Of a stretch of 57,818 nt of DNA, positions 48,101 through 57,408 are shown piece after piece. Origin of the DNA: an uncultured Methanobrevibacter sp. (GTDB lineage: Archaea > Methanobacteriota > Methanobacteria > Methanobacteriales > Methanobacteriaceae). The position numbers and the translations under genes are program-made. Numbering within the stretch: position 1 is the first letter of the stretch; the number at the start of each line of letters is the position of its first letter. Under the pieces are notes generated by a model, which worked only from the letters and a program-made list of their open reading frames with translations, was not told the DNA's origin and did not search any database. The stretch is taken from assembly GCA_902771225.1 (NCBI GenBank), contig CACXWH010000008.1, positions 1 to 57,818 on the forward strand. Direction: 5' to 3'.

Positions 48101-50426
48101 TGAAGATGACTTAATTATTATTCATTACAGTGACCAATACAGTTCATCAAATAAATATGATACTATTACTGTAACAAATAAGTCAACCCAATATGAAGAG
48201 ATAATTAGAGATTTTCTTCATTCCAAGAATGTTAATGTAAGTGATGAAGAATTATATGATGTAATTAAATTATTCAACTCAATTAATGGAGAATGGCTAC
48301 TCAGAGTAATTTCGAATTCCGGTTATTATGACCGTGAAAAATTGAGCATCATTTCAACAATAAAATATTGCTTAGCTATTTTGGATCATGAGGATATTGT
48401 TTGGATTCCCATTTCAATGGAAGAAATATTAAGAATAGCTGGAAATGTAAAATTAGATAAAAATAAAGGAATCTTTGATTCTAAATTAATTAAAGGAAAT
48501 CATAGTGATGATTTATTATTTATAGGTGTTAAATTCAATGAAGATAATAGAATAGAAATAATATTCTATCCAATTGAGGTTAAAATAGGTTTAAATCAAT
48601 CTTCAACTATTAAAAAAGGAAAAAATCAATTAGATAATACTTATGAACTTTTAAAGACTCAATTACAAAAAATTAATAATGAAAGTTCAGAATTTAGAAA
48701 TAAATTTTTCAGAAACTTCTTTATTCAAATATTATTATCCAATGAACAAAAATTAGTAACCAATCATATTTGGGATGAAAAAGGTTTAAATAGAATAGAA
48801 GACTTTAAAGCAGAGCTTTTAAATGATGAATTTTCAATTAGTTATGATTTAGAAAAGTATATTGGTATTGGTTCTTTAGTTTCATTTAAAAAAGATTCTC
48901 ACCATATTTCTATCTATATGGATATTAATAAGCAGGTAATTGAGTTGCCTGAATATTATGCTTATTATGGTTTAGCTACTCCTATAGAAAAAATACATCA
49001 TGATATTCAGTCAGATAATACAGATATTCTTGCTGACACATTGTTGTCTCATGTAGATATAAGCGATATCGAAGTTGACGAAATTACAGATTCTGATGAA
49101 GATGTTGAAATATTAAATGATAATGTGGATTCTGAAAATGTTGATGAATCTAGTGAAGATTTGGATAAAGAAAAAGTAATTGATAATTCTGAAGAGTATG
49201 GTGTAGAAAAAAATGATTCGGATTCAAATATTGAAAATGAATCAACTGAAGATCCTGATAAATCTTCTTCTGATTTTTCTAACATCAGAGCGTTAATAGG
49301 AACTCAAAAAGGATATTCTCACAAAATTTATTGGGAATTTGGCCATTCTTCTTTAGCAAATAGGCATATGTTAATACAAGGAAAATCAGGTCAGGGTAAA
49401 ACTTATTTCATCCAACGCATGCTTAAAGAATTATCTAACCAGGGCATACCTAGCATTATTATAGATTATACTGATGGATTTAAAAAATCTAAATTGGAAA
49501 AAGAGTTTGTAGAATCTCTAGGAGATAAAATAGATCAGCATTTAGTATTTATAGATAAATTTCCATTAAATCCTTTTAAACGAAATTTAATAGAACTCGA
49601 TGATGAATTTTTCCCTGAGAATAATGTGTCTGTAGCAGGTCGTTTTAAATCAGTTGTAAACTCTGTTTATAATTTCGGTGATCAGCAATTAAATACAATA
49701 TACAATGCTGTTTTAAGAGGTTTGAATAATTATGATGAAGATATGGATTTATCTATTTTAAAAGAGGAATTGCGTAGTGAAGATTCAGGTTTTGCTAATT
49801 CCGTTTTAAATAAATTAAGTGAATTATTAGATATCAATCCTTTTGAATCAAATAAATTTGATTGGTCTAATGTTTTGGATAATGCTGATGGCAAGGTTTT
49901 AATTATTCAACTTACTGGACTATCTAAAGATATTCAGAGGGTTATTTCAGAATTAATTCTTTGGGATTTATGGTATTATAAAGCTAGTTCTGGTAGTGAA
50001 GACAAACCGTTTATTGTAGTTTTGGATGAAGCTCATAATCTTGATTTTGGTTCAGATTCCCCTTGTAGTAAGATTCTTACTGAAGGAAGGAAATTTGGGT
50101 GGTCAGGTTGGTTTGCAACACAATCTGTTAAAGGAACCATGAAACAAGAAGAAATTGCTAAATTGGCCAATGCTGAAGAAAAAATTTATTTCCATCCAAC
50201 TGATGTTTCTGCCATAGCTAAAGAACTTTCAAAAGATAATGAAGATAGAAGAAGATATGAGAACGAATTATCTCAATTAAATAAAGGGTATTGTATTGTT
50301 CAGGGAACTACATTAAATTCTAATGGAGAATTATATCATCCTAATCCTTTAACAGTTAAAATTGATGAAATAGTTGTTGATGATTTGGCTTTAGAAAAAT
50401 CAAAAGAAGATTATAAAGAAGGTTAA
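45162..50426 (+). CDS. dptH: DNA phosphorothioation-dependent restriction protein DptH, HerA/FtsK-like ATPase
   Basis: About 1754 residues, third gene of the dptFGH operon. The first ~1280 residues include a large domain with 'RMLKEL'-like motor parts absent, many Asn/Lys-rich beta and alpha segments, and a nuclease-like stretch near 1105-1150 ('DLLFIGVKFNEDN', 'FYPIEVKIGLNQSS'). A very acidic Ser/Asp/Glu linker (about 1290-1370) leads to a HerA/FtsK-type ATPase. Its Walker A is 'LIQGKSGQGKTYFIQR' (about 1405-1420) and Walker B 'FIVVLDEAHNLDFGS' (about 1617-1631), with a final 'GWFATQSVKGTM'. The start at 45162 is chosen over 45129 because GTGGAG stands upstream and overlap with dptG is smaller. 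It is probably the translocating/cleaving engine of the module. Confidence 0.8.
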   Translation: MSNQFYDYLSNKLLDYFKENKILNGERFFISLDEDEQVLLFYNSLKKIGNTKLACSDFSYIHEKSNKRYDTFAIKINDINLVVSESLSINMDYLVTLRNQVTSQQGDWENTALLVICTEGIDSINKGMRDLQKEGMPLNIKSISDKLEEEINHSKLNPTDQQIAKFSLTVLEEDLFQTTLWDYETILSIINKGHVDDDDLIELNLFKDGQLDSNPPATRVKRLKENYETFNEINKISQYGDKKEKLEKMFSSTGVSLLSKDDWYTAEWKSVKKYKDDYVNQQKPLNYIENTEKVSENGLVYWERPNSFTTKVGKRKRNIIVFNTNSSSEVSLKFTFDQILNNAYVGKNSKNITDARGKSLSVKFDVNQNEPTFKSIRYTHKNESSSDFTFRIAVLNVKPEIINTIKSRYIVNASRKKIEVINDEDSHEIEFGLNSSKKTEKSILEEDEKVYLYDDESIIISEQSPAWENGKLTFILDYHNNFIPFVVKEKDKKSLPVKSYVLWNLKRVNMDNFIYNGVKAVQDVNSFNLREEFKDFLKMEREIINNEIFYAKRNIDGSLRKIDISLSEELENAYFDIIKYYQTFDDSPEDNLPSLVYLNDDLKELYEKFIKLFNEEISEIEENSILSDFEDKKNLLKLGRVETDTKIMYSPLSPLNIAYQLEVSNQCKNEDLSVNMIERVVPNNLVPYICSDDGKDLFRPIYQEEAHEWLIYEKSEEVSIGTTNVFISNVVTEKLNQFVKHFNYLFSFNNSSPIRINLINIQDDREVVKGIFNFIRARLPDKTKTKNVIPVEINIYNDAEKSYFDNLFECQSENQLLEEFGIKNLKTDIFDGIDIIHMIQNNISYYKHPLKKEEYEYAHLSFYKVKSHNNIANDNMEKIDTGLSLNGLLSSVTSTTKHSEYRTGFGTNNILNKENPLIQTVINLNELVENSRNFGKNKYLKDTSVVTTVELEEDNIEDLYDKSHWVTFIEPTFGIEYFDSEDDLIIIHYSDQYSSSNKYDTITVTNKSTQYEEIIRDFLHSKNVNVSDEELYDVIKLFNSINGEWLLRVISNSGYYDREKLSIISTIKYCLAILDHEDIVWIPISMEEILRIAGNVKLDKNKGIFDSKLIKGNHSDDLLFIGVKFNEDNRIEIIFYPIEVKIGLNQSSTIKKGKNQLDNTYELLKTQLQKINNESSEFRNKFFRNFFIQILLSNEQKLVTNHIWDEKGLNRIEDFKAELLNDEFSISYDLEKYIGIGSLVSFKKDSHHISIYMDINKQVIELPEYYAYYGLATPIEKIHHDIQSDNTDILADTLLSHVDISDIEVDEITDSDEDVEILNDNVDSENVDESSEDLDKEKVIDNSEEYGVEKNDSDSNIENESTEDPDKSSSDFSNIRALIGTQKGYSHKIYWEFGHSSLANRHMLIQGKSGQGKTYFIQRMLKELSNQGIPSIIIDYTDGFKKSKLEKEFVESLGDKIDQHLVFIDKFPLNPFKRNLIELDDEFFPENNVSVAGRFKSVVNSVYNFGDQQLNTIYNAVLRGLNNYDEDMDLSILKEELRSEDSGFANSVLNKLSELLDINPFESNKFDWSNVLDNADGKVLIIQLTGLSKDIQRVISELILWDLWYYKASSGSEDKPFIVVLDEAHNLDFGSDSPCSKILTEGRKFGWSGWFATQSVKGTMKQEEIAKLANAEEKIYFHPTDVSAIAKELSKDNEDRRRYENELSQLNKGYCIVQGTTLNSNGELYHPNPLTVKIDEIVVDDLALEKSKEDYKEG

Positions 50427-50826
50427 AATATGATAAGTTAATCATTGGAATTTAATGGGATTTTAATGATAGTTTTATAAATATGGGAAATTTGTAAATA
50501 TATGATTACTACTGAAGATGATGTATACTTATGATTAAAAAATATTTTTAAAGGGCGTTGTCAATAAATCTATTTTTTCTTAATTTTTCGTTTTTTCTAT
50601 TTTATGTATTATTTGGTTTTATTTTTTATTTTTAAGTTCTAGGGTACTTTAATTTTTTTCTTGTTTTTGATGAACTTAATCGTAATTTTTATTAAATTTG
50701 AATTTCAAAAATTAAATTGAATTTCCATTTTTTGGATTTATGTATATTTGTTTATCATTAGATTTGATTCAAAAAAAGTTATTATAAAAAAATAAATGTA
50801 ATAAATAATATTTTAATGGTGAAACA
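50427..50826. other. Intergenic stretch before the CRISPR-associated genes
   Basis: 400 very AT-rich bases. A word at about 50549-50565 (gggcgttgtcaataaat) faintly resembles the one at 24471, perhaps an old IS end. No CRISPR repeats, RNA gene or ORF was seen. The promoter of the next gene probably lies at about 50770-50810. Confidence 0.35.
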
Positions 50827-52167
50827 ATGAAAAAAGCATTAATAGTTCATGTAGGAAATAATTACACACGTGCAATTAAATCTATTGAAAAAGTAAAACC
50901 AAATTTAGTTTATTTTATTTACACTAAAACTCATGAAAAATATATTGATTTAATTATAGATGAATCTTCAAAAACTTTTGAAAAAAAACTTAAATTAATT
51001 AGTGATTTTCAAAGTATTAAAGAATCTTATGAAAAATCAAAAGAGATTTTTAAAGAACTTAAAAAAGAAGAATATGAAATTCATGTTGGTGTTTCTAATG
51101 GAACAAAAGCAATGGTTGTTGGTTTATCTTTAGCCTCAGTAGGTTATGACTGTGAATTTTCATATGTTGGATCTGTTAAAAGTGGTAGAGATAAAACAGG
51201 TAAGGTAAAACCTGGTAATGAAAAGGTTTTTGATGAGTTCCATCCTATGAAGCAGTTGGCAACTATTGAAATCAATCGGGCAAAGAGATATTTTAATAAT
51301 TATCAGTTTAGTGAATCTTTATTTTATTTTGAAAAAGCAAAGGAATCATCATATAATACTGAAAGAGTTGATATGTATATAAAAATTGTTAAATTATATC
51401 AAATATGGGATAAATTTGAAAATATGATTTCATATATTAATAATAAGAATAATTATTCAGAAACTACTTTACAATATTATTTAAAAACTATGGTTCAAAA
51501 AGAGATAAATGATAATGAAAATCTTAAAGAATATTTTTATACTAATGAAAGAGATTTTATGAATCAAATGGATAAAAATATAATATTCTTAGAAAATAAA
51601 ATATCTACTAAAGGAAAGATTATAGAAGAAGATATTTATTATTATTTGCCTGATTTATTGAATAATGCTCAAAGAAGAATAGAAGAAGAAAAATTTGATG
51701 ATGCAACAGCAAGATTGTATAGGACTGCTGAATTAATTTCACAAATAAGGTTATATGAACATAATCTCATTGAGAAAAAACGATTAATGGATCATAAAGT
51801 ATTTCATATTCCTAAAGAAGAGCTGGTCAATAAAAGTAATTTAAAATCTTCACAATTCATTTCCCCTAGGCCGGATTTTCAAAATTATAAAAATGAAACA
51901 CTTAAACTTTCATTAAAAGAAAATTTTGAATTATTATGGTGTTTTGATGATAAATTAGCTATTAAATTTTTAAAGGATAAAAAACTTGACAATTTATTGT
52001 CTAATCGAAATAATTCTATATTAGCTCATGGATTAATTCCTGCTGATGGTGAAGATGTTATATTGTTATTCGAAAAATTGATTGATTATTCAAGGAAAAC
52101 TTTTTGTGAATTAGATGAATGTATGGAAGATGCCAAATTTCCAAAATTTAGAGATATTTATGATTAA
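50827..52167 (+). CDS. CARF-HEPN effector, Cas02710/TIGR02710 family (Csm6-like), copy 1
   Basis: 446 residues. The N-terminal CARF domain (about 1-150) carries 'HVGVSNGTKAMVVGL' (GTK at 92-94), the loop that contacts cyclic oligoadenylate in this family. A helical linker (about 155-270) leads to a HEPN domain with 'NNAQRRIEEEKFDDATARLY' and the catalytic 'RNNSILAHGL' (Arg394...His401, R-x6-H). Activated by cOA from Cas10, such proteins degrade RNA. GGTGA precedes the ATG. It is the most divergent of three tandem paralogues, lacking the 'MTVGIG' N-terminus of the other two, which suggests a different ligand or an earlier duplication. Confidence 0.85.
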   Translation: MKKALIVHVGNNYTRAIKSIEKVKPNLVYFIYTKTHEKYIDLIIDESSKTFEKKLKLISDFQSIKESYEKSKEIFKELKKEEYEIHVGVSNGTKAMVVGLSLASVGYDCEFSYVGSVKSGRDKTGKVKPGNEKVFDEFHPMKQLATIEINRAKRYFNNYQFSESLFYFEKAKESSYNTERVDMYIKIVKLYQIWDKFENMISYINNKNNYSETTLQYYLKTMVQKEINDNENLKEYFYTNERDFMNQMDKNIIFLENKISTKGKIIEEDIYYYLPDLLNNAQRRIEEEKFDDATARLYRTAELISQIRLYEHNLIEKKRLMDHKVFHIPKEELVNKSNLKSSQFISPRPDFQNYKNETLKLSLKENFELLWCFDDKLAIKFLKDKKLDNLLSNRNNSILAHGLIPADGEDVILLFEKLIDYSRKTFCELDECMEDAKFPKFRDIYD

Positions 52168-52388
52168 TATAATAAAATATTATTAGAAAGATTTAATTTA
52201 TTAATTAATAAAATAAATAGTACAAATTAATAATTATTAAAAATAGGCTTTTTAAAACAAAATCGGGATAATAATGTTTTTTACACTATTTAAAAATGGT
52301 CCTTAAGTAAATTAAAAATCTTTAAATAATTTTATAGTAATAATTAATTTTAGGTGATAAAATCGAAATAGAGTTATCTGCTTTAATT

Positions 52389-53591
52389 ATGACAGTTGGT
52401 ATTGGTAGGGATGACCCTGAAAAATTAGCTAATGCTCTTTTTGAAACTATTATTCAAAGTCGTGCTAATTTGATATTATTTTTTGTTTCAAAGGATTCAT
52501 TTTGCATGATAGATTTGGTTAAGACTATTTATCTCAAAAAGAAAAATAAGGAATTAAAAAATTATAAACCAATTTGTGTTGATAAAATTGATGATTTTGA
52601 TTATTGTTTTGAATTGTTTTCTTCTGCAATAATTAAATTAGATCAATTAGGTTATGAAGTTTTAATTTCTTTTAATTCAGGAACTAAAACCATGTGTGTC
52701 ACTTCAGCTTTGGTTGGTGCATTATATGATAAACAATTAATGTTTCTTGATGCAAAAAGGGGAGAAGATAATTTCTTTACTGGTGGAACTGAAAGTCTTA
52801 GACCTTTAAATCTTTATAGATATCGTGATACTTTAATAGTTCCAAAAGTAAAGTATTTATTTAATAATAATAGATTTGATGCTGCAAAAGCATTGATTGA
52901 TCAAGTATCTTATGATGCAATGAATAAAGATTTATTTAAGGATATTTTTGATGGATATTATTATTTTGATAATGTACAATTTAATAAAGCATTTGATAAA
53001 TTAAAAAACTTATATGAGCTGAATTCTCGAGAATATGGAGAATTTCAAAAGCAATTGAATCAAAATATCGACGCATTAAAGGATATTGTTAATAAAGAAA
53101 ATGATAGATGTTATTATATTTTAGCTTCAATTTTAAATAATGCTAGACGTAGATTTGATGAAAATAAATTTGATGATGCTATAGCTAGACTTTATCGTAG
53201 TTTGGAATTAGTTGCCCAAATTCAACTTTATAATAAATATGGGATAATTACAGAAAATGTAGATATTGATATCTTAAGGAGAGATAAGATTAATTCAAAG
53301 TTCATAAATAGGGTAAAAAAACGAAAATTTAAACGTATAGCTTTAAAGGAAGATTATGAACTATTATTATATTATGGTGATGAATTAGGCAAGTTATATT
53401 ATAAAAATAAAGATGAAATGATGGAATTATCAAATTATAGAAATGATTCTATTTTGGCCCATGGTTTAGTTTCATTAGATGATAAAAAATTTGATAAGCT
53501 AAATAAGAAAGTTTTTGAATTTGCAAGAGTTTTAAAACCCGATATTGATTATTATATAAAAAAAACTGAATTTCCAAAATTTATGGATTAG
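52389..53591 (+). CDS. CARF-HEPN effector, Cas02710 family (Csm6-like), copy 2
   Basis: 400 residues from ATG 52389, but the family N-terminus probably starts earlier. The paralogue at 53697 has nine residues before 'MTVGIG', and in-frame codons upstream here give a similar stretch. They contain no ATG, GTG or TTG. A ribosome-binding site GGTGA (52353-52357) points to ATC 52362 or ATA 52368 as a non-standard or mutated start. CARF motif 'SFNSGTKTMCVTSAL' (GTK at 98-100). HEPN region 'NNARRRFDENKFDDAIARLY' and 'RNDSILAHGL' (Arg351...His358). It should be a cOA-activated RNase. 221 bases separate it from copy 1. Confidence 0.83.
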   Translation: MTVGIGRDDPEKLANALFETIIQSRANLILFFVSKDSFCMIDLVKTIYLKKKNKELKNYKPICVDKIDDFDYCFELFSSAIIKLDQLGYEVLISFNSGTKTMCVTSALVGALYDKQLMFLDAKRGEDNFFTGGTESLRPLNLYRYRDTLIVPKVKYLFNNNRFDAAKALIDQVSYDAMNKDLFKDIFDGYYYFDNVQFNKAFDKLKNLYELNSREYGEFQKQLNQNIDALKDIVNKENDRCYYILASILNNARRRFDENKFDDAIARLYRSLELVAQIQLYNKYGIITENVDIDILRRDKINSKFINRVKKRKFKRIALKEDYELLLYYGDELGKLYYKNKDEMMELSNYRNDSILAHGLVSLDDKKFDKLNKKVFEFARVLKPDIDYYIKKTEFPKFMD

Positions 53592-53696
53592 TAAAATAAT
53601 TGAAAGATGAATTTATTTAAATTGTCAATAATTATGGATTAATTTATATACTTCATAAACACAATATTTAATTATATATTAATGTGAGTTGATTCG

Positions 53697-54944
53697 ATGG
53701 GTAGGGATAAAACAGCATTATTCATGACGGTGGGTATTGGTGGTCAGAACAAAGAAAGTTTAGTTAATGGACTTTATACATGTATTGATAAAACAAACAC
53801 TGATTTAATAGTATTTTTTGCATCTGAACAATCAATTGAAGGGATGATTCCTTTTATTAAAAAAGCATATTTAAAAGATAAACAAAGAGAACTCACCCAC
53901 TCCAAAACAATTAAACTAGAAAATGTTGATGATTTTGATCATATTTTCAATAAAATAAAAAATGAAGTTTTAACTTATCAAGATGAGTATAAAATAATTA
54001 TTAATTATAATTCCGGCACCAAAACTATGACTATGACTGCAGCTTTAATTTCAGCATTATATAATACAGATTTAATTTCAGTTATAGGTAAAAGAAATAA
54101 TAAGGGATTTATTGAATCTAAAACAGAACAAATTAATTATTTAAATCTTTATCAATATTATGATGAGTTGTTAATTAATAAATTAAGAGAATATTTTAAT
54201 AATAATAATTTTGAATCTGGAAAATTATTATTTAAAGATATTACTTCAAACAAAATCAATAAAGATGCATATGAAAAATTATTTAATGCATATTATGCTG
54301 CAGATAATGTAAATTTTGAAGAAACATTTGAAAATTTTGATTCTAAATTATTTAAAGAAGAATGTGAAGGTTTAGATAATAATCAATTAGATAATAATTC
54401 TAAAGCTTTTAATATAATCAATATTAAAAATAAAGATGGATCTTACCATTCAGAAAGAGACTATTATATTCTTGCTTCTATTCTAAATAATGCTAGGCGG
54501 AAATATGATGATAACAAATATGATGATGGAATTGCTAGATTATATCGTTCATTAGAACTTATTGCTCAGATTAGATTAAACAAAAAATATGGTATTGATG
54601 CTGGTAATGTTGATATTGCCCTTCTTGAAGATTATTCTGTTGATGAAAAATTTATTAAAAAAATAAAAAATAAAAAAGAAAAAAATATTTCTTTAAATGA
54701 TGATTATATTTTGTTAAAATTATTGGATGATGAATTAGGAATATATTATGAAAAAAATTATAATAAAATTAGAAATATGTTAACCTTTAGAAATAATTCT
54801 ATTTTAGCTCATGGTTTAGATTCATTATCAAAAGAACAATTTAAAAAATTTAATAATGAGGTTCTTAATATTGCACGTTTATTAAAACCAGATATTGATG
54901 ATTTAATTAAATATACAAAGTTTCCAACATTTAAATTAGATTAA
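53697..54944 (+). CDS. CARF-HEPN effector, Cas02710 family (Csm6-like), copy 3
   Basis: 415 residues. N-terminus 'MGRDKTALFMTVGIGGQNKE', CARF motif 'NYNSGTKTMTMTAAL' (GTK at 107-109), HEPN region 'NNARRKYDDNKYDDGIARLY' and catalytic 'RNNSILAHGLDSL' (Arg365...His372). It is closer to copy 2 than to copy 1. All three keep the catalytic Arg and His, so none looks dead. It ends ten bases before cas10, which places it in one operon with the cOA synthase. The in-between insert 'CEGLDNNQLDNNSKAFN' (about 225-240) is not in copy 2. Confidence 0.85.
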   Translation: MGRDKTALFMTVGIGGQNKESLVNGLYTCIDKTNTDLIVFFASEQSIEGMIPFIKKAYLKDKQRELTHSKTIKLENVDDFDHIFNKIKNEVLTYQDEYKIIINYNSGTKTMTMTAALISALYNTDLISVIGKRNNKGFIESKTEQINYLNLYQYYDELLINKLREYFNNNNFESGKLLFKDITSNKINKDAYEKLFNAYYAADNVNFEETFENFDSKLFKEECEGLDNNQLDNNSKAFNIINIKNKDGSYHSERDYYILASILNNARRKYDDNKYDDGIARLYRSLELIAQIRLNKKYGIDAGNVDIALLEDYSVDEKFIKKIKNKKEKNISLNDDYILLKLLDDELGIYYEKNYNKIRNMLTFRNNSILAHGLDSLSKEQFKKFNNEVLNIARLLKPDIDDLIKYTKFPTFKLD

Positions 54945-54954
54945 TAGGGATATT

Positions 54955-56940
54955 ATGGATAAATATCAAAAATTGAAATTAAATGTCTTATTTGAGGATA
55001 TTTTTTTATTTTATAAAAAAGCATTTAATTCAAAAACTTTTGAAAATTTTGTCGACGAATTTATTAATAGATTTTTTCCAAATATTTTATTAGATGATGA
55101 TGTTTCAATGAATATTATTAAAAAAGCAAATATTTTAAATAATTATGATTCTAATAATCTTGGTTTATCTTCAATTTTTTCTAAAATTTCTTTAAATGAT
55201 TCAATTCCTAAAAAATATTATGTACCTTTAATGAAATTAGAATTAAATGAAAAAATATATCCTTCATTAGAATTTAAAAAAAAATCTGATTATATAACTT
55301 TATGGTTTAGTTTTATTAATGAGTTGGAATTTTTAAATAATCATATAAATTTTGATAATTTATTAGCACTATTAAAAAAATATACTTCTACTATTTGTTA
55401 TAATGATGATATTTCATTATATGATCATCTTAAAATAACAAATGCATTGTCTAATTGCATATATTTACAATCCATAAATAAAGATATTAAAAATCCTTTT
55501 TTAATAATTAATGGCGATATTTCAGGTATCCAAAAATTTCTTTATAAAATTTCAAAACCTGGTAAAAAGAAACCAAGTATCAGTAAACGGTTAAGGGGAA
55601 GATCATTATACTTAACTTTATTAACAGAATCTATTGCCAATAGGATTATTTCAAAATTAAATTTAGATTCTACAAATATTATTTTTTGCAGTGGTGGAAG
55701 ATTTACTATTATTGCTCCAAACATTGATAAAACTCATGATTTAATTAATGACTTGGAATCCAAATTAAATATTGAGTTTATAGATAAGTTTAATGCGGAA
55801 TTATATTTAATTTTAGTTAGTCATGAAGTTTCATTTGATGATTTGATGGATTATAGTAATATATCATCTAAATCAAGAAAATTAATCAGTCAAAAGAAAA
55901 AACATAAATTTTTAGGACAATTTAAATATTTATTTAAAGAAGAAAAATTTAAAGATAATGACTTGAAATTATGTAAAATTTGTGGAAATAAGATTTTACA
56001 TGGAGCATCTAACGAAGAACAGGAAATTTGTAATGAATGTAATTCTCAAGAGTTTTTTGGTAAAGTTGTTGCTAATGCAAAATATATTGTAATGTATGAT
56101 AGTTTTGCTGATTATAAATCTACAATTTTTGGTTTAAATTATATGTTCTTTGGTTCTCAGGAAGAAGTAGTAAATTTTGTAAATTTAAATAATTATAATA
56201 ATTTTTACATATATAAATTAAATGATACAAATTTTATTGATATTGCTGATAAAATTTATAATACTAATGTATCTTTTGATTTTAAGTTTATTGGGAATAC
56301 AGTTCCAAATATTGATAATGAAATTTTAACTTTTAAACAGTTATCTGGATTAACAAAAGGTTTAAATAAAATTGGTGTTTTAAAGATGGATGTTGATGAT
56401 TTGGGCGAAATTTTTTATAAAGGTTTTAATAATGATTCTAAATTAAATATATATAGAATTTCATCTCTTAGTTTCTTTTTAGATTTTTTCTTTTTAGGCT
56501 TAATAAATGATATTGCCAATGATTTTCGAGTTTATACTAATTGTGGTTCATATCGAGATGATTTTATTGAAATTAAAGTATATGATTGGGAGGGATATGA
56601 ATCCTTTTTTAAACCTAAAGATAATTTTGATGTTCCAAAGGAACTAGAACGATTTTCAACTTCTACAATATATATTACTTATTCTGGAGGAGATGATTTA
56701 CTTGTATTGGGTCCATATGATGATATTATAAATTTTTCAATTCTATTGCGAGATAAATTTAAATGTTGGACATGTTGTAATAATTCGATTACTATTTCAG
56801 CAGGAGTTGGTGTGTATAATTACATGTTTCCAATAGGAAATGCTTCAATTGAAGTTGAAAGTTTTTTAAATAAATCTAAGAACTGTGGTAAAGATAAAAT
56901 TACCATATTTAATCAAACATTAAGTTGGGATGATGAAATT
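54955..56940 (+). CDS. csm1: Cas10/Csm1, type III CRISPR; 3' end replaced by foreign sequence
   Basis: About 660 genuine residues. Palm 1 'INGDISGIQKFLYKI' (about 185-199) with 'RLRGRSLYLTLLTESIA'; a zinc-binding insert 'CKICGN...CNEC' (about 340-362); palm 2 with 'LKMDVDDLGEIFYKGF' and 'YSGGDDLLVLG' (GGDD at 578-581), the cyclase site that makes cyclic oligoadenylate. The canonical 'LLHDIGKFYQRA' is here 'LFEDIFLFYKKA' (residues 12-23), so the HD DNase motif is lost. A typical 'SLYDHLKITNAL' motif is present. The protein should continue with a C-terminal helical domain, but at about residue 657 ('LSWDDE') the frame runs into a phage protein. Csm2-5 and the array are therefore missing. Confidence 0.88.
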
Positions 56941-57408
56941 GACGAAGGTCAGGAGTTTAAGATTGTACCTGATGGCGATTATGAATTTGAAGTTAGCAAT
57001 TTTGAACGTGGATATTACGAGGCAAAGGCAGGCTCGAAGATACCAAGTTGTGATCAGGCTGAATACGAATTAAGTATCGAATGGAAGGATGAGGATGGCG
57101 AAATTAGAACAAATAAGCTTACTCTCAGATTGAAGCTCACAAAGAAATTGCAGTGGCTTATTTATGAGTTCTTTGAAAGTATCGGACTTATTGAAAAAGG
57201 TTCAGGACCAAAGAAAATGCCATGGAAGGAAGCTGTTGGATGCAAGGGAATCTGTCGAGTTGGACACCACGATGCAAATGGTAAAAGCTTCAATGACGTT
57301 GTTAAGTGTTATCCTGTAGGGCTTGCACCAAAGGTTGTAGCTAACAAGGGTGTGTCTGACGAGTTTATGCAAATTCCAGAAGGAGCTGAGGAGGTGCCAT
57401 GGAATTAA
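56923..57408 (+). CDS. Phage DUF669-type protein, 5' end missing or fused at the junction
   Basis: In frame with cas10 but unrelated: about 160 residues from 'WDDEIDEGQEFKIVPDGDYE' through 'SNFERGYYEAKAG' and 'FFESIGLIEKGSGPKKMPW', ending 'EEVPWN'. This is the pattern of the DUF669 phage proteins, which lie next to helicases in phage replication modules. Base composition jumps from the low-20s percent GC in cas10 to about 38-50 percent, and codons such as AAG and GGC become frequent. The apparent fusion is most likely an assembly artefact: the shared 'SWDDE' region could have let two genomes be joined. Confidence 0.8.
   Translation, partial: SWDDEIDEGQEFKIVPDGDYEFEVSNFERGYYEAKAGSKIPSCDQAEYELSIEWKDEDGEIRTNKLTLRLKLTKKLQWLIYEFFESIGLIEKGSGPKKMPWKEAVGCKGICRVGHHDANGKSFNDVVKCYPVGLAPKVVANKGVSDEFMQIPEGAEEVPWN

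Noticed and set aside
50549-50565. IS terminal repeat matching 24471
   Set aside because: The two words share only about a dozen positions and neither has an inverted partner or transposase nearby.
54955-57408. A genuine Cas10-DUF669 fusion protein
   Set aside because: The second part is a complete-looking phage protein followed by its usual helicase partner, with a sharp composition change; a chimera explains this better.
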